A stretch of 64,000 bases of DNA from Telopea speciosissima (taxonomy: Eukaryota > Streptophyta > Magnoliopsida > Proteales > Proteaceae), in NCBI RefSeq assembly GCF_018873765.1, contig NC_057916.1, positions 27,007,501-27,071,500 of the forward strand, read 5' to 3'. Below are positions 23,888-35,400 of this stretch, piece after piece; position 1 is the stretch's first letter; every line of letters starts with the position of its first letter. The position numbers and the translations under genes are program-made. The notes beneath the pieces were generated by a model. It was not told the origin of the DNA, ran no database searches, and saw nothing but the letters and a program-made list of their open reading frames with translations.

Positions 23888-24053
23888 GAATCAGGGTAAC
23901 CAAACAGTTTTTCAGATAGATTCAGGATGAGTTCACCTGACAAACTCAGGGTAATCAAACAGTTTTTCAGGAAGAATAATGTCACAGAATCAAGGTAACC
24001 AAACAGTTTTTCAGAAAGATTCACGGCACAGAATCAGGGTAACCAAACAGTTT
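23888..24053. repeat. Four direct repeats of a 28-bp unit
   Basis: The unit (GAATCAGGGTAACCAAACAG plus TTTTTCAG) occurs at 23888, 23943, 23987 and 24031, spaced 55, 44 and 44 bp. The last copy lacks the final bases. GGTAACCAAACAG resembles the ends of plant DNA transposons, so this may be an amplified transposon end. Confidence 0.8.
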
Positions 24054-24599
24054 ATTTTGTCCGAAATACGAATCCACAAAAAGTCCATCTAGCTCTTCTC
24101 TCTCCCACTTCGTCTCTCATCTCTCCACGTTTTCCGATCCCCTCTCACAAATCCCTTTCACAGTCAATCTCTCTCTCTTTCCTATTTTCTCTCACTCCAC
24201 CTGACCATCCACACTGCCATCGATTGGTATTGCTTTTTTTTTATAAAAAGGGGAGGAATATGGAAGGCGAGGCAGAGAGGGAGGTAGAGAGGGTTTTTTG
24301 TGTTTTTTTTTTTTTTTTTGTTTTTTCGTTTTATTTTCCTTTGAGAGAAGACTGGTTCGTCATTGGGATTATAGAGGAATTCAGTTTATGAAGATGTTAA
24401 AGCTTTGTTATTTTCTTCCATTAAGCTTGTAAGTTTCTTCTTTCAATAAAATTATTTCTTTTCATCCATCTCTTGCAATTTATTTTACCATGTCTTTTGT
24501 TTATTTTTCATCATCTTCTTCCTCTTTTTATTTTTTCATGACCAACTAATTCTCCCACTTAGGGATAGGATGAAGCCATGAGAGAAGAAAGAATCAATG

Positions 24600-25160
24600 G
24601 TGTTTATAGCTCTACGTGATTATTGTATTAGCATTAGTAGATTTAATATGTGTCATGTCCACATTACTCATGCCATCCATTTATCGTATGCGTAATTGTC
24701 TACGTGTCTATATAAAATTCTGCTGATGATTGATTTTCCATGATTGTATGCGTAGTAATTGTTATTCATAGGAAACGACTGATTTAGTATCACTTGTCTC
24801 CTATGTCTTGAACCCGTCTTGAACCCACCATTCATGCCATCTAAGGATTGTGTTTTTGTTATATCTTATCATTGATTGGACCAATTTCTCTTAGTGGATT
24901 GCTTACCCCTAAGTGTTTTTCTCAACCCGTCTTCTTTACTTAGTCTATTCCGTTCTCTTTAATTAGTCTCTTTGTTAGTTTACTATTTTTAATTAAATTT
25001 TCTGTTTTTAGTCTTTTAATTATTAAATTGATGTGCTCTGCCTAAGTAGAAATTGGATTAATCACCTCCCTGTGTTTGACCCGTAACTACGATTGACCCG
25101 TACGTTTGCGGTATTACTTTTTAATTCAAACAATCAGCTATAGAATTTTCTCCAATTGTT
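24600..25160 (+). mobile_element. Possible Ty3/Gypsy LTR-end remnant
   Basis: The text CACCTCCCTGTGTTTGACCC near 25065, followed by TACGTTTGCGGTATTAC, is like the 3' part of LTRs of some plant Gypsy elements. No opposite LTR or target duplication was found. Low confidence. Confidence 0.3.
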
Positions 25161-26028
25161 TCTTTGATCAGGTTTGCTGGCTTTTAGCTCTCATTCATGT
25201 TTCTCTAGTTACTTACATTTTTTGTTTATCAATCCGTCTTATTTTTTATATGTCCATCTAATATGCAAAGTGACAGTGATAAAACTACTATGCTGCCATC
25301 CAGGATGATTTTTTACCAAGAACTGCTACGCCCTTAGAAGATTGTGTCTAACTGATTTGTCCAGATCGATTGGAGGTTCTCTCTGTTGCTTGATTTTTCT
25401 GCCTCTCCAACTTGAACCCTCCCTTTGCAATTTGAGATTTGTACAAGCTCATGTAATTTCTAATTAGTTGATTTTGGTTGTATTGACAATTTCCATAAGT
25501 ATTTTAGGCAAATGGGTATTGTAAGTTCATTTATGTAATTATTTTTTTCAAACAGTATGATGGTAATGGCACCTCTGTAGTTTAGGTAGTTAAAAAGATG
25601 TTTTCACTGCTATTCTAATCTTATTTGGCTTAATTTGGTGGTTAATGGCATTTATGTAAATATTAGCAATAGTTATATCTGACTGTTTTGGAACAAGATT
25701 ACCAAACGCCATTGATTTTCTTTTTCTGTTTTGGAACGCGTTATGGAACAGGTTTACCAAACACTCACTTGGAGGCAAAGAACCCATTTTCAGACAAAAC
25801 AAGAAAAGATGATCGTGCAAAAGAACAGCGTTCTCAGAACAAGAACGTTACCAAACGCAGCCTTAGATTCCTTATTCTTGAACTGATTCAAGCCGATTTG
25901 AATCGGAATCCTCTCTGACTGGTTTTGTTTCCGATTCCAAGTTTTAAAGCCTTGACCGGAGGGGAAAGCCTTCAAAGTTGAAACACACAGCCGTCGCTAC
26001 GGCCACTAGAGTAGTCTCTTCTTCAAAA
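25161..26028. other. Spacer and OBGM upstream region
   Basis: There is no gene up to the OBGM start. TTACCAAACGC occurs at about 25700 and 25850, like repeated DNA-transposon ends, within 350 bp of the OBGM start codon. Confidence 0.4.
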
Positions 26029-28494
26029 ATGTGGTTGCGGCGTATAACAGTGGTTCCCTACTTCGGAGCCTTGAGGAGATCGCCCAGGTCTCAGTGCCTT
26101 CTTACTTCCGTCTATTCATACTCGGACGCTCCTTGCAAAAAGCCGAAGCTTGCCCCTTTACAGGTATCTTTCAAGCCTGGTTTTTTTTTTTTTTTTTAAT
26201 AAAAAATATCTTCTCCACCACAATCTTCCACTTCTTCTTCTTTTTCTTTGTTACCATATTTTTTTCATACGAGCTTTTATGTTTTTGAAATGTAATTGAA
26301 TATGTTGTTTGGTTTGTTTTACTTAGCTTTCCATCCTGGGTTCTTTTGTGATTTTTCTGCAGGAGAGGAGAATGATTGATAAGTTCAGGCTGTGGGCTAA
26401 AGGGGGCCATGGCGGCAATGGGTGTTCCAGCTTCCACCGCAGCCGATGTGATCGCCGGGGCAAGCCCGATGGTGGCTTAGCTCTCTGTTTAATTTCCGTG
26501 TTCTCCTCCCCTCTCTCCCCCATTCTTTTTCTGGGTCAAGATTTATGTTGGAATTACTTAATTTTTTGTTTTTCTCTCCTTCGAATTACTTAATTTCTCC
26601 TTACCATAAAAAAAGAAGAAGAAAGCGTTATCTTCTGGAATTTGGGTTTTGTTTTATTGAGTTTTATAATTGTTTCGTCATTAGTAATGATTTTTTTTTT
26701 TTTCTTTTTCTTCAATTTGGGAATTAATGTAGGTGGGAATGGTGGAAGAGGTGGTAATGTGATTCTAGAATGTTCAGCCGCAGTCTGGGACTTCAGCAAT
26801 CTGCAACATCACTTGGTACCACACTCCCTTCCATTCAGTTCAGTCTTCTCCTTCATTCATGACTGACCATCATTAGTGATTGAAGCATGAATCCAATTCC
26901 TTGTCTTCTTACTAGCTCAATGTGTTAAACATTCACCATTATTAGTAACATATTGAATGTGTCACAGAATGCAAAGAAAGGGGGGCATGGAGCCTCGAAG
27001 AATAAGATAGGAAGCCGAGGGGCAGACAAGGTTCTGATTCTGATTTATAAGCGCTGTTCTGTTATCCTTGTGAGGTCCTTTTATGTTATTTTTTTCTTGT
27101 TAGCAATCATATGGTGGGAGAATACTGAAACTTGCTAATAACATGATTTCATATGGTAGGTTGTGCAAGTACCTGTTGGCACTACAATTCATCTTCTAGA
27201 GGGTGAATTTCCATCTTTAATTGAGAAGTCTTCCTCCACAGCTTTGGATCCTTGGGAGATCCCGGGTGAACTTGAAGGTAATGGTGGTAGTCTGTCTACA
27301 TCCAATCGACAGAACACAATTTTGGATCCTTGGGAGATCCCAGGTGAACTTGAGGGTAATGAGGGTAGTTTGTCTACATCCGATCGACAGAACACAATTA
27401 TCCCCAGTACAACAGAGGTATTGGAAAGAAAGGACTTTGATGTCTCATCTTCATGCATTGAAAGTTTCAACAAGAAATCACCTAGCACCCTGCACGGAGT
27501 CCAGGGGTCATCAGATGGAATTCATGCTCGGTCTTCTCCATTCAGCAAACAATTCAAAGCAGGTATTGATGAATCTGTCTCCCACTCTGAAGAAGGTGAG
27601 AGTGAGGATGAAGATGTAGAAATTGGTGACAGTATGTCAGGGGAAGAATGGGAAGAGGATGAGGAAGAAGAAGTGGAAATTGTACAATATAATGTTGCTG
27701 AATTAAAAGAACCAGGTCAGCAAGTTGTCATTGCTCAGGGAGGAGAGGGTGGTCTTGGTAATGTCTCTTCTGCAAAGGTCTCTATGGCCCATAAACACAT
27801 GAAGCATGGCAACCACAAGGATGGAGCCCCTGAACTTGAGTTATCAGAAGATGAAGATCAATCCTCGCCTAGTGTTGGTTCACCTGGTTCAGAAGCTGTC
27901 CTAATATTAGAACTAAAGAGTATAGCTGATGTGGGCCTAGTTGGGATGCCAAATGCTGGTAAAAGTACTCTTCTAGGGGCCATTTCAAGGGCTAAGCCTG
28001 CTGTGGGCCATTATGCCTTCACAACCCTGAGGCCAAATATAGGAAATCTGAACTATGATGACTTCTTCTCAATCACTGTGGCTGACATTCCAGGACTCAT
28101 AAAGGGGGCACATGAGAATCGTGGACTTGGGCATGCATTTCTGCGGCACATAGAACGAACAAAGGTTCTAGCTTTTGTGGTAGATTTGGCAGCAGCACTA
28201 GATGGAAGAAAGGGTATTCCGCCATGGGAACAGCTGAGAGATCTGGTATTGGAGCTTGAATACCATCAAGAAGGTTTGACAGATAGACCCTCCTTAGTGG
28301 TAGCAAATAAGATTGATGAGGAGGGTACTGAGGATGTATTTGAAGAATTAAAGAGAAGGGTTCAAGGTGTTCCAATTTTTCCTATCTGTGCAGTGCTGGA
28401 GGAGGGGATACCAGAGTTAAAAGCTGGCCTTCGAATGCTCATGGATGGGGTAGAGTCACAAAGGGTTGAATTAAATAGAATTATGCTTGACTAA
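26029..28494 (+). CDS. Obg-family GTPase, mitochondrial type, 574 aa
   Basis: Coding exons are 26029-26163, 26363-26471, 26733-26815, 26968-27030 and 27160-28494. All are GT-AG with matching phases, 575 codons with the stop. Exon 1 (MWLRRITVVPYFGALRRSPR) is Arg-rich and basic, like a mitochondrial presequence. Exons 2-4 give the glycine-rich Obg fold (WAKGGHGGNG, GGNGGRGG, GGHGASKNKIGSRGADK). It is interrupted in exon 5 by an acidic, repetitive insert of about 150 residues before it resumes (QVVIAQGGEGGLGN). The G domain follows: G1 GMPNAGKST at 392-400, switch region TTLRPNIG, G3 DIPG at 439-442, G4 NKID at 513-516. Obg GTPases bind ribosomes and assist large-subunit assembly. Here the site would be the mitochondrion, an inference from the presequence and OBGM likeness. 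An in-frame ATG at 25978 would add 17 residues; 26029 fits a presequence better. Confidence 0.9.
27244..27399 (+). repeat. Two 78-bp coding repeats in the OBGM insert
   Basis: Units 27244-27321 and 27322-27399 each encode 26 residues starting LDPWEIPGELEGN and ending RQNTI. They differ at about three residues. Being a multiple of three, the duplication keeps the frame. It lies in the plant-specific insert between the two parts of the Obg domain. Confidence 0.9.
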
Positions 28495-29883
28495 GTCCTA
28501 TGCTAATTAAGGCTGCAACATTTTTCATCACAAAGCTGCCTTGTTTTTGAATTCTTTGCATTAGTCTAAGACTGACTGACAGGAGGTAAGGGAGGATGGC
28601 TATAGAATGGATTGTGTATTATTTCCGACGATTAAAACAAGAGCCTGTTTTCCAGCAATTCAGAAGCCTTTTGATACTCATAAGTATGATGAACTCCAAA
28701 GATTTCACTTGTTTATTGAGCACTCAATAGTTGAGGACTTTTTTGCATGAGAGTATGAGACCATTGAGGTTAAAACCATGTTAAAGATATTCAAGGTTGA
28801 CAATAAGGGTTCCCTTGAATGTCAATTGCGAACATGCTTCGTGTACTTTAGGTGTGTCATATGTTTCTCCATTGCTCAGATTCTTCAGTAAGGGACTATC
28901 TCCATTTTTTTTTCTCTTTAATTATCAAAGTCAATGACCTTGCTGCAGAGATGGTTCTCAAAACAGGTTACACTACATGGTTGTATGAGTTTGGTGGTGT
29001 GGGTGTTACCATGTGGTTCAAATTTGCCCGGTGGGGAGACTTCTTGCCTATGTGTCTTTTCTTGCCTTGCTAAAAGGAAAGGGATCTTATTGGTAAATAG
29101 AAGAGTGGTTGTAAGCTTGGTTTATGATTGGAGAATTGAAAGAAATGTAGGAAAGAACTGGGAGTGGACTTACCCACCAAACTCGTTTAATCTTGGATCT
29201 GGAATTTGCTACCGTATGCTTATACATGAGCTTCCATGTTAGAAGACCACTTTCATTGGAAATGTGTTAAAGATACCCTTGTCCATAACGTTTGTTGGCT
29301 TCACCAGAGTTTCTCTTTGGAGCTTTGGGGCATTACTTCTATTGCATTTGCAGACCAGTGGTTGTTCTGCGAGGCTGAAATAGCACTGCATCACTATCTG
29401 CGGATAGGATAATCCCAAAGTACCTTAGCTCCCATTGAGAAAAGCCCCTGTAACTGCTTCTGATTCTGCATGTATTATATCTCGGTTTTGATTCACAAGG
29501 GTCTTTCAGACTAAAAGTTAGCCCTTTGATAGTTATTATAATGTGCCTTTTATGTTTGCTTTATTTACACATCAGTTTGAATCAGTAGAGAGGCCTTTAA
29601 TGTATACTTTATATGTATATCATTTTGAATCAGTAGAGACCAATAAATATTTTTTGTTGTTGTAGAGATCTATAATTTGAATCAAGCTGAATCTGTTTAG
29701 GCTCAGTTTGGATCTTGAGAGTCCAAACTGTGGGGTATTGGTGTACTTTTTATGTTTGATTAGTTAATATGAGTAAGCATCCTGGGAATTAGATGTTCAT
29801 TTCTACATTTAGGTCAAGTGATTGTAGTAATCAAAATCTCAACCAAACACATGGGGATTTCAACTCCCAGAAACATGAGACGT

Positions 29884-29925
29884 GGCTATCATTTTGTTTT
29901 TGGGTAACAAGACTTGCCTATCATT
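29884..29925 (-). mobile_element. Micro-retroinsertion, 22-nt insert
   Basis: The insert 29894-29915 (TTG, T5, GGGTAAC and seven more bases) lies between GGCTATCATT and GCCTATCATT (9 of 10 identical). Minus-strand reading ends GTTACCC plus an A-rich tail, like the copy at 62212. Confidence 0.5.
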
Positions 29926-30184
29926 GATGGAAACTAGACTGCAACCAAAATAAAATGTGGTACTAACTAGGATGCAGACATACACCCAAAAATCATAGAG
30001 GTTAAAACTCCTATTATCCAAACAAACACTATAGGAATTCCTAATGAACCTTCAATGTTCATTTTAATATATTTAAAATAGGTATCAGGAGCAACTAAGA
30101 GCATTTTGTTTAAAAGTAACTTCTTTCATGGACCTAGTAGGGCTCTGAGCCTCTGATCCTTTTTCCTTATTTATTTTCTTATTT

Positions 30185-30250
30185 TTTTATGCCCTGTGCG
30201 TATCCAGTGCACGAGGCTCCCATCACTGTCGGGTCTGGGGAGGGTCATAA
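30185..30250. repeat. Short SINE-like fragment
   Basis: GTATCCAGTGCACGAGGCTC, followed by GTCGGGTCTGGGGAGGGTCA, resembles part of a common plant tRNA-derived SINE body. It is a fragment without a head or tail. Confidence 0.4.
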
Positions 30251-30669
30251 ATGATCGAAGAAAAAGAGGCTTCAGTTTTTCATATTTCCTCCCATCTTTC
30301 AGGCAATGATTCCTGCATTAGCACATTCAAATCATTGAATTTCTTAAATCCTGATAACAAAATGAGATTTAGAACCATAAATATTTGTCTTGAGAATGGT
30401 TGAATGAAGCATGAACAATGGTTCGATCAATATTATAGAGATTCACACATCCATTTCACCAGCCAATTTTTGAAATGAGTAGTAGTAAACCTCACCTTCC
30501 TCAATATCAAGCCATGTGGCAAATAAAGGTTCAAAGAGAGATTTTTGTTCTTCTTTCTTTGTTATCCAAATAATAGTTGAAAATTTTGATAAATAAACAT
30601 TCAAAATGCTTTTCTTAATAATACTAAACTAATAGGCTATAAATATGTTGCTTTGTGTAAAGCGAAACC

Positions 30670-30850
30670 TTTTTGGTTTTTTTTTTTCTTGGTAATGTGA
30701 AAACTTACTGCTAGCTTGAAGATGCATATTCAAGTCTAAGGGCAGCCGCTTTATGTGAGAAATGCTTAAAGATTAGAATCAACCCCAAACTACCCTTCTT
30801 GGGACCCTATGAAAGCAGGACATGAACTGGATTTGACCATTTTTTAATAG
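30670..30850 (-). mobile_element. Possible SINE with TTACCAAG-poly(A) end
   Basis: On the minus strand this holds AAAGCGGCTGCCC, TAGACTTGAATATGC and ends CACATTACCAAG followed by eleven A. The end resembles that of the micro-retroinsertions, so it may be a longer relative. I see no clear target duplication. Confidence 0.3.
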
Positions 30851-31294
30851 GCTAAAAATGGGCTTCGCCATTCATTATAAAATTCATAGATTACTCCTAA
30901 GCTTATGTTATATTAAGATAAAGTTTGAATAATTGAATAAAAAAATGAAACATAAGATGGCCTTCAATGTAATTTCATATTGCACTAGTGTATTAGTAAA
31001 TTTATAAAATGCCTAAATTACCATTAGTTTTGTTGCTTATGACATTCCATCGGAGATGAGCATATGCTTAACACCTATTAATGACATAAATGAAATGATA
31101 TATATGTATATAATAAGTATGAAATTTCTTAATGAAATAATAAAATTTTCATCATGAAAGAACAAGATAATTAAGAATAAAATAGTAATTTCACAATGTA
31201 ATTCACTAATTTTTTGAACCATTTATAGAGCTTAACTTAAAAAATTCAATGAAGGAAATTGTTGCTTTGTCGCGTGGCCCGTGAATTGCCATGA

Positions 31295-31430
31295 GGCCAA
31301 TGAGAATGTGCACAGGAGTATTAACATGAATGAGATTTTTTATTTCCCAGGGGGTAGAACAATAATTTCACGTGCTTTTGTGTCTGGGCGCAAGAGCCTC
31401 ACGGCTAGGCAGCATTCTTTTTACCTTCAA
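31295..31430. repeat. Dispersed repeat family, copy 1
   Basis: The order CCAATGAGAATGTGCACAGG, GAGATTTTTTATTTC, GGTAGAACAATAATTTCA, GTGCTTTTGTGTCTGGGCG matches stretches at about 61325-61435 and 61905-62015. The element type is not known. Confidence 0.6.
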
Positions 31431-32411
31431 TGATTTTCCTCCACATGCCATGAAAATTCAATTTTTTCTTACACAAAATATTAACAAACTAGGATGGCAC
31501 CTGTGTCCATTGTTAGAAGCTACTAAACCTTGAAAACCTTCGTACAATCAAAATGTGAAGATACATTGATTCAGAGACTCACGGAAATTTAGTTCAGGCG
31601 CAGGTCTGATGGGACTGAAATTTGATAAAGATGAACCCAAAGGTCCCTTGTTCACATGTCAAATTTAAACTCAACTGGAGTTTATCAAGTGGCAAAGAAA
31701 GCTTTCAAAAATGTAAAACAACCAAGAGGCTGCATGACAATTTTTAGATCACCAAGAAAGTGCATGACAATACATTGGAAGGTATATGGTTGATTTTAAG
31801 TATTGAATTTGACAAGTGGCCATTCCAATCCATTCTCTAAATATCCAATGGTCAAAAAATATGGAACCCAAACCAGATGAGTTAGACATTTGATTGCACC
31901 TTAGTGAAGATTACCACTATGTACAAAGGTTACAACAATTAGATGCAAGAAAAGAGCAGAGAAAAAAATGAAACACAACAAAGTAGGAAAAATATTCATT
32001 ACAATCATCATACTGAACTAAGTGAATCCGCAAGAGAGTACTATCGTGTAAAAGAAATATTCATAGCTTTCTTGATCACATCGATGATGCACTTGTAATC
32101 AAATTACAGGAATAAAATAACGAGTTCTCTTATCAAAAATGTTGATGCTACATTAATCAGGAATGAACATTAGCAACAAGGCCTAACACAACCTAAAATC
32201 CATCCTTAAATCCTGATTGCTCGAGACAAATACCCTCTCATGAAGCAGGACATGGGGTCAGTAAGCTAGGTTTGTTGTTCAAGATGAATCCTTAACCAAA
32301 ATGCAGCAGGAAGTAACTATTTTCCTCTGCTTTCCTCACTTTTTACTGATTTTTCCTACTAAGAAAGTGAACCATCTCCTAACTTGCGATTTGCCACAAA
32401 ACTGGACCATA
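31431..32411. other. Spacer and probable ALG5 3' UTR
   Basis: No separate gene is seen. The last few hundred bases before 32412 are probably ALG5 3' UTR, read on the minus strand. Confidence 0.4.
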
Positions 32412-35400
32412 TTAGGTACTAATTTTCCACATGCCGGTCCTATATCCCACAGACATGAGGCCAAGCTCCCAAAGCATGTTGGGTATACTTAACGGATTCA
32501 CTTTGGAACCAGGAATTTCGGACCAGTTAACGGATATTTCAATGATAGGGATGCAAAAGTGTTTGCATAAGTAGACCAATTCAACATCAAAACACCACCT
32601 GCAAAATGTTCACATACTTTATATCAGTCCCAACCTAAAAATCATACTAAACATGGATGTTGAAGCTAAAACCCTAGCCTTCTCACATATTCATATATTA
32701 TGGAGGCAGAGACAGATACTTTACCAATTGTTTATGATGCAAATTATCAATATTATATTCTGCAAATTTTTTGTCTATTCAGAACAGGTAGTTTAGAGCA
32801 CATTCGTCATCACTTGTTCTGGAGTAATACAAAGCCAAATTTTTTATTCTAATCTTAAGAATGACTATTCCATTTCTGTGGGAATCGTTTATGGTAAACA
32901 TTCTTAAATGCTAAGAGAATCAGTGAGTTCTTCCCAGAACAATCATAAGTGATACGCACTACAGCCTTAAGCATACCACTTACAAGTTGCATGATTGATT
33001 ACCATATAATCATGGAGTATACTCCAGGTCTAAAAAAGTGGGTTCGGGAACAGGATTGGTTTCCATCAATTCCAATTCAAAACGGTCCGGAATCAGCCAG
33101 AATCACCCGGACTTGGCCTAACTTGGTCGGACTTAGTATCTGTAGAAACAGGGTTATTGGAAGCGGTCAGGGCTGATTGGTCAATTCCTCCGAACCCAAT
33201 CCAAGTTTGCAAAACCTGGGAATACTGCTACCTTACAATTTAAAATGTTCAAGAATAATTATTTATCTTATTGCAAAGCTCCATAACTAAGGTTCACCAA
33301 TAAAGCCATCCATACCTAGAACGTATACATTTCTCAGGAGAATCTCTCTGAATGTGGAAAGTTACAGGTGAAAAGTCAACATTGACTTTCAGACATATGG
33401 GTAATAACTTACAGATTACACCGCTTTCAAAATAGATCACATTAAAATAATGCATAATTCTTACGTTATTCCAGAAATCAGCTAATACTAACAAGCCACT
33501 ACGATTTTGGAAAATTAATCACAAGAAACATGTCAGGTAAAATTGCATGGCAAAGTGCATGTCATCATTAGTGGCAAATTTGGATGGATACCTTTTCAAA
33601 TGAATGTTTGTGAATAGTTTCCGAGCAGCAGCTCTAGTGAACATCTTAAAGCCACACTGACAATCAACAAAAGAAACAAGAAAAGGGGTGAAACATGTAC
33701 AAAAACTGTTAGTGATTAGCTTCAATTAAGGCTTAGGAAGATGCTGCAAGTGAGCTCTAGTATTTTAACAACTACTGTCGTTTTTGGGGCAAAAAAACAC
33801 CTGTGTATCTCGAATTCCTGGACCAGCAGTCAAGAGAACCACAATATGGAAACCCTTCATAAGGAAATTCCTGTACCACTTCCGCTGAAACATTAGGTAA
33901 TAAGCTATAAGCAAGAGAAGTGAGGATACAGAAAAAAATACAAGTATAAAAAGGTGAACAAAGTTAACAAGACTAAACTGTAGCCAGTGCCTTCTCCTCA
34001 AGATGAGCACGAGAACCAAATGCAGCAATTGGTATATCAGAAACTCTTGCACTCAAATCACTAGATGGTGCATCCCCCAACTGGAGTTCCTTTCTAGCCA
34101 CTGCACGTATCTGATAGGTGAAATGTCAATGTAATCTAAACCACATTCATTATCCCACCTATAAACCAGAAACCTAAATCCTGAATCTCAGGTATGAGTC
34201 GTACTTCTAAATTATGAAAGAACAGAGCAAGTGCATCGACAATGCAAATGGTTTCCAACCAAACCTGATTTTCAAGTTTTTCTAGGTCATTAACCTTAGT
34301 TGCCCCATCAGCATCAAGCATTAGGAGTAGTTCACCACGTGAATGCAGCATTCCCTGTTTTACAATGCTTTCACAATATCAAAGAGCTTCAATCAATTCT
34401 TGTGATTTATACAATATAAAAAATAGATATTGAGAATGAAGACTATTTCAGTTACAAGAAAAGGAACAGTTTAGATAGACTCACTTTTCTGATAGCTTCT
34501 CCCTTGCCATGGTTTCTTCCAAGAAGAATAACCCTAACATTATCTATTGTGTATCTCTTAACAAAGTCAAAAGCTACTCTGTTTGTCCCATCACCACTCC
34601 CATCATCAACTATTACCACCTGTTCAAGAACTCATCAATGGTTTGAGAAATTATTTGACATACAATAATTACTAAATGACTTGGAAAAGATAACCAATTT
34701 ATCATGTTCAATGTCATAAGATTTGGTTGGGAAAAGGCTGAGTAGTTGCTGTAATGTCATAAGATTTGAGAGACGAAAGGAGGAATTAGGAGGAAAGTTA
34801 ACATGACTGGGCAAAACAAACTTAGAAACTAGAAATTATAATCTCCAAAGGAAAAGCTCTCAAGCCCGCCTTCTACAACCCAAAACCACCTGACAAATAG
34901 GACTTCTTGTGGCCCCACTTGGTGGAGTAAACCCCAGGTGCAACACATGCACCTGAAGGCGCTAAGCTTAAAACTGACATAAAATGATCAATATGGCTGG
35001 ATAATCTATTTCAAATGATATGTTACAGTTAAAATTATACCTCATAAGAAAAAGACTTGTCTTTCGCCGCACGTTGTTGGAGATAACTACAATGCAAAAT
35101 TCCAATAATTATAATCCAAATCTCTCCCTACAATATCATTTCTATGACTACTTAACAATAAGGTTATGATAGCAAATGACTGGGTTACACAATAACTACA
35201 GAAGAAAAGTGAGAACATAAATATCAAATATTATGCTTGATTGAGATATATTGGATAAGAGACATCACATGGCAAGTAAGTTTATTTGCAACCAAATCAC
35301 TATATTTATCAGTACAAGAAACAAACTTGTAGCATTCAACATGGTCTACGGATAAGTCCTATAATTGAAAGAGTAAATCATGTATTTGGAAACTCCGCCA

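Larger units (their letters stand above)
28495..31294. other. Spacer between OBGM and ALG5
   Basis: OBGM 3' UTR is followed by gene-free AT-rich DNA. Short open frames near 28850-29240 have no features of a gene. The next gene is convergent, so two 3' ends face each other here. Confidence 0.5.

Noticed and set aside
28852-29242. Open frames downstream of OBGM
   Set aside because: They are short, overlapping, contain no motifs, and lie in probable 3' flank.
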